Assembly (NCBI GenBank): GCA_029933995.1
Contig: JAOZNB010000009.1
Location: forward strand, 1 to 20,907
DNA: 20,907 nucleotides
Reading direction: 5' to 3'
Source: Candidatus Moraniibacteriota bacterium
GTDB taxonomy: Bacteria; Patescibacteriota; Minisyncoccia; Moranbacterales; GCA-2747515
A program made the translations under genes and the position numbers. Of the stretch, positions 1-7,800 are shown in pieces; the first letter of the stretch is position 1, and every line of letters starts with the position of its first letter. The notes beneath the pieces were generated by a model, which was not told the origin of the DNA, did no database searches, and saw nothing but the letters and a program-made list of their open reading frames with translations.

Positions 1-1
1 A

Positions 2-154
2 GCCAAAGATCAAATAACTGATAATATGATGCGAGAAAATGTTAGTAGTGATATTGTCACAGTTGCAAATCAAAGAGATTTAGTGTATAAATTTGTACAG
101 CAATATAATGATGAATTTAGTTTTTTTGGTTGGTTTTTTAAGAAAAAGTCATGA
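2..154 (+). CDS. C-terminal end of an unknown protein (partial, 5' end outside window)
   Basis: An open frame runs from the window edge to a TGA at 152-154 and gives about 50 residues of C-terminus. It is polar in most of its length and ends in an aromatic/basic tail (FSFFGWFFKKKS). The stop overlaps the start of the next gene in an ATGA arrangement, so the two are probably translationally coupled. No family can be recognised from this fragment. It is the only gene in the window that ends in TGA. Confidence 0.55.
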   Translation, partial: AKDQITDNMMRENVSSDIVTVANQRDLVYKFVQQYNDEFSFFGWFFKKKS

Positions 155-1140
155 GTGATGTAATTATTTTTAGTGTTCTGATTTTATTGTCGGCGTTGTT
201 TTCGAGTGCTGAAACAGCGTTTTTTTCATTGACACCTGCACGCGTGCGTTTGATGGTGCACAAAGAGAAATTTGCATCAGATATTATTCATAATTTAAAA
301 GACAAGCCAAGAAGGCTACTTATTACGATCCTTATTGGAAATAATATAGTAAATCTTTTCACAGCATCGTATGCAACTGTTGTTGCTGGACGTTTTTTTG
401 GTTCAGCAGCGCTTGGGATTGCTACGGGAGTTACGACGATATTTATTCTTATTTTTGGAGAAATTATTCCAAAGTCATTTGCGATTGCAAGGAATGAGAA
501 GATTGCACAAATTACTGCGTGGCCAATTTATGTTATGTATGTGTTGTTTATTCCGGCGGTATTTTTGTTGCACCGTATGAGTAAATATTTACATAAGGCT
601 GTAGGAGTTGATAGTGCTGCAGAAATAGTCAGTGAAGAAGAAATTAGGACACTCTCACGTATTGGTGTGGAACATGGAATTATTGATAAATCAGAGCATG
701 AAATGCTGGAAAATGTTTTTCAGTTTGATGATATCGTTGCAAAGGAAGTAATGATGCCGCTTGAAAAGATAATTGCACTGTCAGCAACTGTGCCAGTAGA
801 ACAAATTGCATATCAAGTATCACAAATAGGTCATTCACGTTATCCAGTATATGAAGGTGATAATGAAGATAAGATGATTGGATATATACATGTAAATGCT
901 ATTATGAAAGCTTTGAATTCTGATGAGCGAGATAAACCTATTGGAGAATTTGTATCAGATGTTCAATACGTAAAAGAAAATTTAGCAATAGAAAAAGTAT
1001 TTCGTATGATGAACAAAAAACGTTCACATATGTTTTTAGTAGAATCAAAACAAGATAACAATCTTGTTGGGCTTATAACTTTAGAGGACATCATTGAGGA
1101 ATTAGTCGGGGAAATTGTTGATGAAACTGATAAAAAGTAG
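151..1140 (+). CDS. CNNM/DUF21 transmembrane plus CBS-pair protein (hemolysin/CorB-like), short form
   Basis: The product is a 329-residue membrane protein of the CNNM (DUF21) family, which is linked to magnesium or other divalent-cation transport. The N-terminus has the family's first helix and the SSAETAFFSL motif (about residues 18-27). Further helices lie around 60-80, 85-110 and 120-145, and the acidic loop IFGEIIPKSFA is present near 101-113. A CBS pair follows (about 195-325), ending in the typical GLITLEDIIEELVGEI segment. Full-length relatives usually continue with a CorC/HlyC domain of about 80 residues; here the protein stops directly after the CBS pair. The start overlaps the upstream stop by 4 nt. 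The family call is firm; the transported ion is not shown by the sequence. Confidence 0.9.
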   Translation: MSDVIIFSVLILLSALFSSAETAFFSLTPARVRLMVHKEKFASDIIHNLKDKPRRLLITILIGNNIVNLFTASYATVVAGRFFGSAALGIATGVTTIFILIFGEIIPKSFAIARNEKIAQITAWPIYVMYVLFIPAVFLLHRMSKYLHKAVGVDSAAEIVSEEEIRTLSRIGVEHGIIDKSEHEMLENVFQFDDIVAKEVMMPLEKIIALSATVPVEQIAYQVSQIGHSRYPVYEGDNEDKMIGYIHVNAIMKALNSDERDKPIGEFVSDVQYVKENLAIEKVFRMMNKKRSHMFLVESKQDNNLVGLITLEDIIEELVGEIVDETDKK

Positions 1141-1170
1141 TTATTGAATTGTCATAGGTGGGTTTTATGG

Positions 1171-1199
1171 TTGAATAAAATGGTTTTTTGTGCTATAAA
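1171..1199 (+). promoter_or_regulatory. Sigma-70-type promoter for the gene at 1257
   Basis: A -35 box TTGAAT (1171-1176) is separated by exactly 17 nt from a -10 box TATAAA (1194-1199). The predicted transcript would start near 1206 and carry the AGAGGTG Shine-Dalgarno at 1244-1250. Confidence 0.6.
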
Positions 1200-1256
1200 A
1201 TACTTAGTATTATTAAAAATGAAATAATTGTATAAATCAAAAAAGAGGTGATTGAT

Positions 1257-2075
1257 ATGAGTGACAATGTACTTTCGGAAGTTAGTTATGGGGAATTCTT
1301 TGATTTTTCAATAAAGGAATTTAGTGGTTGGCTATCGACACATATGTCTATGTGGTTGAAAGATCCTTTTGCTCACAATTTATTCACACCAAGACCAAGT
1401 ATCGGACATGGTCGTGGTGGTGATATTTTTTATGATCTTGTGTCATTTGAAAGGGATTTGCCACTTGTTGTGTCTACAAAATTTAGGAGGGGTTTAAAAC
1501 TTGCTCTTGATAATGCATTGAGTCAACAAAGATTGGAATTGGCTGGAGCATTAATTTATTTTGCAAATGGGTTGGGGTATAGGGAAGTGCAAGATGTAAA
1601 GTTTACACACGCATCTGTCAAAAACATTCATAAATACTTTCACAGCTATTCAGTTGACGGTAGTATAGTTGATTTATTGTTGCAAAATATTTATCAAAAT
1701 TCATCAATAAAATATTCACGACAGCTTTTGATACATCTTGATACTATGTTAACCCTTTATGAAAGGACTAAACCATCCTATGAGAATGCATGGTCATGGG
1801 TGAGGTCTCAGGATTTATTTTTGTACAGAGTTCGTTTAGAGTCTGAGAATATTGAGTATTTAACGAAACAGTTTATTGAGCGAGTAAATGTTAATATTGC
1901 TGCAGGTCACGCTGCTAGTGAAGAGTTTCTCATATTTAATATAGAGATTTTGATGAAGCGTTTAAATCAAATGCAACTACAACTTGTGAGACAAGCAACG
2001 GTACAGTGGCAGAAAAATAATCAAGGTGATGTATCTTGGTTATTCCAAAGCATTGCTAATGCAGTAGGTAAATAA
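1257..2075 (+). CDS. Unknown soluble, mostly helical protein
   Basis: I do not recognise this 272-residue protein. It has no signal peptide or membrane segment, and its pattern of amphipathic stretches suggests an all-helical fold. One glycine-rich patch (GHGRGGDIF, about residue 50) stands out. The start is chosen at ATG 1257 because AGAGGTG at 1244-1250 lies 6 nt upstream; a GTG at 1248 is in frame but falls inside that Shine-Dalgarno. The gene has its own promoter (1171-1199) and terminator (2099-2136), so it looks like a single-gene transcription unit. Confidence 0.75.
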   Translation: MSDNVLSEVSYGEFFDFSIKEFSGWLSTHMSMWLKDPFAHNLFTPRPSIGHGRGGDIFYDLVSFERDLPLVVSTKFRRGLKLALDNALSQQRLELAGALIYFANGLGYREVQDVKFTHASVKNIHKYFHSYSVDGSIVDLLLQNIYQNSSIKYSRQLLIHLDTMLTLYERTKPSYENAWSWVRSQDLFLYRVRLESENIEYLTKQFIERVNVNIAAGHAASEEFLIFNIEILMKRLNQMQLQLVRQATVQWQKNNQGDVSWLFQSIANAVGK

Positions 2076-2098
2076 TTTTACGCCGAGCAAGTTTTGAA

Positions 2099-2136
2099 TA
2101 CACTAAAGTTATAAAAATAACTTTAGTGTATTTTTT
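2099..2136 (+). terminator. Rho-independent terminator
   Basis: A 13-bp perfect stem (2099-2111 with 2118-2130, arms TACACTAAAGTTA and its complement) with a 6-nt loop is followed by six T. It ends the plus-strand gene at 1257-2075. The minus-strand gene ends at 2135, but the hairpin has only a weak U-run in that direction. Confidence 0.85.
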
Positions 2137-2680
2137 ATATATCAGCATACCAATCCTGGGGATCTACTTTTGACGTAGTATAATTTGCTTCAATAATTAT
2201 GTCTATAGGTTTATGTGAAGTACAGTCAAAAATATTTGCATCACATACCACATAATCAGAATAATATGCTTTGTAGGGATCAACTAGCCATGAGCCAGTA
2301 TCTTCATCTATAAGTTGCGCATATACATTATAAGTCCCTGCGGGCACTTGAAGTAAATATCCTATACTATAAGTATATTGTGGGCCTTCAATTAACTGAT
2401 ATGTACAAAATTCTTCTTTAGTATTTATATTTTGGGCACAGATACTCATAGCGGGAATATAATCACTAGGATAACCTAAAGAGCCTTCAATATATCCATA
2501 ATAATTATTCACAACATTTTCAATTGGAGATGTTTGAGTGTCTGGTGATTTAGTTATTTTTTGTATAAATATATATCTTGTAATAAAAAGAATGATACAA
2601 AAAATAAATAGGAATATCAATATAACTAAAATTATTAGCCATATTATTTTATGTGATTTCTTTTTGTCTTGTTGGGACAT
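2135..2680 (-). CDS. Membrane-anchored protein with an extracytoplasmic beta-rich domain
   Basis: The product is about 181 residues from ATG 2680. A short Lys-rich cytoplasmic N-terminus (SQQDKKKSHK) precedes one very hydrophobic helix, so the rest is predicted to be outside the cell. That domain has alternating beta-strand character and contains SLGYPSDYIPAMSICAQN and VPAGTYNVYAQL. The latter resembles the carboxypeptidase-regulatory-like/PEGA beta-sandwich type, and several cysteines may form disulfides. The ATG lies 5 nt beyond the stop of the upstream secreted-protein gene, implying coupling. An in-frame TTG at 2710 would add 10 residues and overlap that gene. Function is unknown. Confidence 0.7.
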   Translation of the reverse strand: MSQQDKKKSHKIIWLIILVILIFLFIFCIILFITRYIFIQKITKSPDTQTSPIENVVNNYYGYIEGSLGYPSDYIPAMSICAQNINTKEEFCTYQLIEGPQYTYSIGYLLQVPAGTYNVYAQLIDEDTGSWLVDPYKAYYSDYVVCDANIFDCTSHKPIDIIIEANYTTSKVDPQDWYADI

Positions 2681-2685
2681 ATAAC

Positions 2686-3981
2686 TTAACTTATTCTTAT
2701 TACTGACCAACCTTTGATAAATTCTCTAACTGTTGTTTTTTTCTTGAAATATGGATCTAATACTGTAGCGTCTAGTAATTGAGGGTCGATATGGTTAATG
2801 TCAGATTTTGTTAGGCTGTCTTCGGTTTGTGTTTTTGTAATTAGTTCTGAAACCATCTCTTTCCATGCAATATTTGATATGCCAGTTGGCCTGATGATGA
2901 GTGCTGTGTGATTGAGCATGTTTTTATATTTTTCACCAGTGATTGATAATACTGCTTCGTTGCGACTATCTTTTTTTCCAGTCAATTTAATATCTTTTAT
3001 GAGATTTTGTTCTAACCATTGCATTGAATCACCACACCTGCCAAATTTATATGTATCTACAAAAGTAGCGCTACTTTTTTCAGTTCCATGATCAAGAGCT
3101 CCAACAATATGTTGCCACCAAAATTGTGGATCAAGTAGGCTAGTTCGTGTATCAATATCTTGCATCATGAATTGAAACCATTTATCTATTGCTGCTTCAT
3201 CGAGTAGTGCATCAATTTCTTCTTCAGAATATTTAAAACCAAGTTTTTGACGGATACGTTCTTTTTCTGCTGCAAGTGAGATTGTATTTTTTGTAATTAA
3301 ATCTCCAGTGAGGGGGTTGTATGTGTATGTTGAGCGTTTGTCTCCATTTTGTGTGATTGTTTGTTTAATCCTGTTGTGCTTATCTTTTATATCGACAGTA
3401 CATTTGCATTTTGGGTAAGTACCACTTGTTTCAAGTACTTCGTCATATTGACCACCCTCTGTAAGTGTTGCACAATATTGTGCACATGTTCTTTTTATTA
3501 CAGATTGTGTAGAAAGGGTTGGTCGCACTGTAGGACTTGAGGCAGTATTAGTTTTTACTGGGGAATTTTGAGGAGGTTTTGGTGGTGTGGTCTCTGTAGG
3601 TAGCTTGTCAGACTTTGGTGTGTTTTTGAGACCTGGAGCAACAGGACATTCATCATCAGCATGCACGCAAGCATATACGCAACTTGGGCAAGCAGCGTGA
3701 CTTGATGGATAGCGACATTCTTTATTTGGGTCATCGGGATTCTCATGGATGCTACCAGATGAACCACAAATACAATCTCGTACATAACCATAGTGTGCAT
3801 TGGGTATATTCTTGCAGTTTGCTTGTACACATCCAATACCGGATCGTGATTCCCACGTGTAACCAGGTTTACAATCATCTGGACCAGCCGCTGACGCAAA
3901 GAGAAAAGGAAAAAATAATAGTAAAAAAATACTAAAATAAAGATAAGCATGCTTATGAGTGTACGTTAATCGATTTTGCAT
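2686..3981 (-). CDS. Secreted Cys-rich protein with a possible Cys-His-Asp (papain/transglutaminase-like) domain
   Basis: This 431-residue protein starts with a signal peptide (basic n-region, hydrophobic core about residues 12-28, cleavage near ASA-A). A Cys-rich module follows (about 37-112, roughly a dozen cysteines), then a Pro/Thr-rich linker (113-160), a second small Cys cluster (166-194) and a YD-repeat-like patch (TYTYNPLTGDLI, about 218-229). In the C-terminal part YKFGRCGDSMQWL (C316), NHTALIIRP (H358) and ATVLDPYF (D409) have the order and local context of a Cys-His-Asp triad in papain/transglutaminase-fold enzymes. That assignment is inference. The gene is read divergently from 4164 and is followed by a membrane-anchored partner gene 5 nt downstream. 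Confidence 0.75.
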   Translation of the reverse strand: MQNRLTYTHKHAYLYFSIFLLLFFPFLFASAAGPDDCKPGYTWESRSGIGCVQANCKNIPNAHYGYVRDCICGSSGSIHENPDDPNKECRYPSSHAACPSCVYACVHADDECPVAPGLKNTPKSDKLPTETTPPKPPQNSPVKTNTASSPTVRPTLSTQSVIKRTCAQYCATLTEGGQYDEVLETSGTYPKCKCTVDIKDKHNRIKQTITQNGDKRSTYTYNPLTGDLITKNTISLAAEKERIRQKLGFKYSEEEIDALLDEAAIDKWFQFMMQDIDTRTSLLDPQFWWQHIVGALDHGTEKSSATFVDTYKFGRCGDSMQWLEQNLIKDIKLTGKKDSRNEAVLSITGEKYKNMLNHTALIIRPTGISNIAWKEMVSELITKTQTEDSLTKSDINHIDPQLLDATVLDPYFKKKTTVREFIKGWSVIRIS

Positions 3982-4045
3982 AGTATTGTAAAATAATAAT
4001 TATGCTGTGCGATTGTATGTGAAAAAAGTTTTATTTCTTGCCCAC

Positions 4046-4074
4046 AGTATAGCATATTTTTATTTAATTGACCA
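4046..4074 (-). promoter_or_regulatory. Promoter for the secreted-protein operon
   Basis: On the minus strand TGGTCA (4074-4069) and TATACT (4051-4046) are 17 nt apart. The -10 is preceded by TGC, an extended -10. The leader to the ATG at 3981 is about 60 nt and has no clear Shine-Dalgarno. Confidence 0.5.
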
Positions 4075-4096
4075 TATTAATAAATAATGATAAATT
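4068..4096 (+). promoter_or_regulatory. Possible promoter for the gene at 4164, overlapping the divergent -35
   Basis: On the plus strand TTGACC (4068-4073) is followed after 17 nt by TAAATT (4091-4096). The -35 occupies almost the same bases as the minus-strand -35. The -10 match is moderate. Confidence 0.3.
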
Positions 4097-4163
4097 ATTC
4101 AATAATGTAATTTAACATCAATAAATAGGCTTTTCACAAAATAACACAACAGGGAGGTATCAA

Positions 4164-4751
4164 GTGAAAAAAATTATACAAGTTGTAAAACTATTTGATA
4201 CATCTATGTTGTCTATATATCAGAAATTTTCTGATTGGTTTCAAAAAACCTTTGGACCAACAAATTTTTCGTTAGCACGAGCATGTTTAATGTGTCTGTG
4301 TCTTTTAAATCTCAGTTGGTTTGTTATACCTGTTATCATTTTGAAGGACTTTGCATTTACCACTATCATTTTAATGGTGCTTGTTGTGATAATATTGTTT
4401 TTAGGTTTTCGTATTTGCACAAGAAGTGAAAGAGAATATTTTAAAAAAACAAGAAATAATTTTCTTAATAAAAATGAAAAAACATTTTTTGTATGGAGAA
4501 TATTTTCAATTACATTCTTTATATTTAGAATTATAATATTTATACAGACTCTTACAGCAGATTTTAGTGTTGACTTGGTAATTATATATGGAGCACTTGC
4601 AGGTCATCATATAATTATTGTTCATTTCTTTTATTTTGTATCTTGTACACCATTGCCGCCAGGGGAAAGTAAAGTAAAGGCAAAATTGAAAAAAATAAGA
4701 GAAAAAGTTTCAGGATTTTTGTCACCACAACCAGATGCAACACCTGTATAA
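4164..4751 (+). CDS. Unknown small integral membrane protein
   Basis: A 195-residue protein starting at GTG 4164, fixed by the strong Shine-Dalgarno AGGGAGGT (4151-4158). It has about four hydrophobic segments: around residues 38-60, 63-85, 110-128 and 135-158. A short basic N-terminus precedes them, and a basic Pro-containing tail follows (CTPLPPGESKVKAKLKK). The tail and the loop after helix 2 are Lys/Arg-rich, so both are probably cytoplasmic. No enzymatic motif is visible and I do not recognise the family. It is read divergently from the secreted-protein operon, and its terminator ends 5 nt before the leuS start. Confidence 0.7.
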   Translation: MKKIIQVVKLFDTSMLSIYQKFSDWFQKTFGPTNFSLARACLMCLCLLNLSWFVIPVIILKDFAFTTIILMVLVVIILFLGFRICTRSEREYFKKTRNNFLNKNEKTFFVWRIFSITFFIFRIIIFIQTLTADFSVDLVIIYGALAGHHIIIVHFFYFVSCTPLPPGESKVKAKLKKIREKVSGFLSPQPDATPV

Positions 4752-4755
4752 GTGG

Positions 4756-4784
4756 TTGAGTTGAAAAAAACATCAAAATACGAT
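4756..4784 (+). promoter_or_regulatory. Candidate leuS promoter inside the upstream terminator
   Basis: TTGAGT (4756-4761) and TACGAT (4779-4784) are 17 nt apart. The -10 lies in the left arm of the terminator hairpin, so transcription would start near the loop (about 4791). The leuS message would then lack the left arm and escape termination. Confidence 0.35.
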
Positions 4785-4816
4785 AAGGTTATAGATATAA
4801 CTTTATCGTATTTTTT
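4775..4816 (+). terminator. Rho-independent terminator of the 4164 gene, abutting leuS
   Basis: An 18-bp stem (4775-4792 with 4797-4814, one G-U pair, 4-nt loop AGAT) ends in a T-run at 4811-4816. The leuS ATG follows at 4820. Confidence 0.85.
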
Positions 4817-4819
4817 ATT

Positions 4820-7800
4820 ATGGAACGTTACGAACATAAAAAGGTGGAAGAGAAATGGCGTGAGAGATGGGCGCAGGCAAATGTGTACAGGACAACAGAG
4901 GACGCTGACAAGGAGAAGTTTTATATTCTAGATATGTTTCCATATCCTAGTGGTGAAGGACTTCACGTTGGTCACCCCAAGGGATACATTGCAACAGATA
5001 TTATTTCTCGGTACAAAAAGATGCAGGGCTTCAATGTGCTCCATCCTATGGGATGGGATGCTTTTGGACTTCCTGCTGAACAGTATGCTCTTAAAAACAA
5101 AGTACATCCACGGATTGGTACAGATAAAAATATTGCAACATTTAAAAAACAATTAGAGAAGATTTCACTGAATTATGATTGGGAGCGAGAGATTTCAACT
5201 ACGGATCCAAAATTCTATAAATGGACTCAGTGGACTTTTATTCAGATGTACAAAAAAGGTTTAGTTTTTCAATCAAATGAGCCTATTAACTGGTGTCCAT
5301 CATGTAAAACTGGACTTGCTAATGAAGATTTGGAAAATGGTTGTTGTGAGAGATGTGATACACCAATAGAAAAGAAAAAGATTCCACAGTGGGTAATAAA
5401 GATTACAGATTATGCAGATAGGATGCTTGCTGATATAGATAAATTAGACTGGCAAGAAAGCATTAAAGAGTCACAGAGAAATTGGATAGGTAGAAGCGAG
5501 GGTGCTGAGATTGACTTTAACGTGAAGACTAGTAAACAAAAAACCAATGTTATTTTAATGCACGGTAAAGATACAAATCCACAGGAAAAGTGGTATCCGT
5601 GGCTTGCAGAAAAAATGAATGTAGAGGGCATTTCATTTGAGGCGCCAATATTACCAAATCCAAGTGATCCACATATAGATGAATGGTTAGAAGAATTAGA
5701 TAATCTAAAACCAAATGAAAATACAACTTTAATAGGTCATTCTCGTGGTGGCATAGCAATTTTGAGGTGGCTAGAAAAACAGTCAAAAGATTTTAAAGTT
5801 AAAAAAGTTATTTTGGTTGCTGCAAATTATGCAAAAATTAATGAAAAACATACAGAAGAAGGTACTCATGGATTTTATACAGAGGTTGGATATAACTTTG
5901 AGGAAATAAAAAAACATTGTGATGATTTTGTGGTGCTTCATTCACGTGATGATGGTTGGGTACCATTTGAACATGGAGAAATAAATGCAAAGGGTTTAGA
6001 TGCAAAGTTTTTGACATTTGATGACAAAGGACATTTTGGTAGTAAATTAGAAAAACAAGAAATTCCAGAACTTTTGGGTGAAATTGTGCAAGAGCAAAAT
6101 GTTATTTTAATACATGGTTGTCCTAGTGATGAAGAAAAAGCAAAAAATCCAGAGACGCGTACTTATAATAAGCAGTGGTTATCATGGATAAAAGAAAAAT
6201 TAGAACAAAAAAATATAAAAGTAGATTTTCCGTTAATGCCTCATCCATGGAAACCATCTTATGATGAATATAAAAAAGAATTTGAGAAGTTAGATATAAA
6301 TGAAAATTCAATTTTGATAGGCACGAGTTGTGGCACTTCTTTTTTATTGCGTTGGCTTGGAGAAACAAAACAAAAAGTTAAAAGTTTAATAATGGTTGCA
6401 CCATGGCATGAACCAGAATTAGATAAAAAACATAAAACAGATTTTTATAATTTTAACATTGATGAAGAAATAAATAATAGAGTAGAAAATATTGTTATTT
6501 TTACATCAGACAATGATTATGAAATTGGCATGAAGTCAGCTAAGCTGTTTGAAAAGAAATTTGATGCAAAAGTAGTTAATATTAAAGGACACGGACATTA
6601 TTTAGAAAATCAGATGGGAACTGTAGAATTTCCCGAACTTTTAGATAACGTTCTAGATTCCTGTGTAGGAGTGAATGACAAAAGTGAGTCAATAAAAGTG
6701 TTTACAACAAGACCTGATACATTATATGGAGCTACTTATATGGTACTTGCTCCTGAGCATGAATTAATTAATAATGAAAAATTAAAAATTAAAAATTGGG
6801 ATGAAGTTGTAGAATATCAAAAATTAGCACAGGCAAAGACTGAGATTGAGCGAACTGCGGAGGGTAAAGAAAAGACTGGCGTGAAGCTTGAAGGTGTGAT
6901 GGCAATTAATCCTGTAAGTGGTGAAGAAATTCCAATTTTTATTGCGGATTATGTACTTGCAGATTATGGAACTGGAGCAATTATGGCAGTGCCAGCACAT
7001 GATGAGCGTGATTTTGAATTTGCACAAAAGTATCAGATTTCAATTAAATGTGTTATTGAACCTCATCTTTCGGTAGAAATTGATGAATATGGTGAAGATG
7101 TTGCAAGAGAAAAAATGGAGACTATGAGAAAGCAGATATTGGAAGGAAAATTGTGTTATACAAAAAATGGAGATTTAATAAATTCAGATGAATTTACAGG
7201 AATGAATTGGATTGATGCTAAAGAAAAAATAACGCAAAAAGCTGGCGGCGAAATGACTACTAGTTACAAACTTCGTGATTGGGTGTTTAGCCGTCAGAGG
7301 TATTGGGGAGAACCTATGCCACTTATTCATTGTGATAAATGCGGAGTTGTTACTGTGCCAGAAGAGGAACTTCCGCTTATACTCCCTGAAGTTGAGAGTT
7401 ATGAACCTACAGGCACAGGTGAGTCACCACTTGCAGCAATTGATGAATGGGTAAATACTAAGTGTCCTGAGTGTGGTGGTCCGGCAAAACGTGAGACAAA
7501 TACTATGCCACAGTGGGCTGGGTCTAGTTGGTATTATCTCAGGTATATTGATCCAAAAAATAATAAGGAACTAGTTGATAAGACACAAGAAAAATATTGG
7601 TCACCGGTAGACTTTTATGTAGGTGGAGCAGAACATGCTACACGGCATCTTATCTATGCACGATTTTGGCATAAGTTTTTATATGACATAGGTGTAGTGT
7701 CATATGATGAGCCTTTTAGTAAACTTCAAACAGTTGGACTTATAATGGCAGAAGATGGACGCAAGATGAGTAAACGGTGGGGCAATGTAGTAAATCCTGA

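Noticed and set aside
3555..3950. A 131-codon minus-strand frame overlapping the secreted protein in another phase
   Set aside because: The secreted protein has a signal peptide and ordered cysteines in its own frame; the overlapping frame is a shadow without recognisable features.
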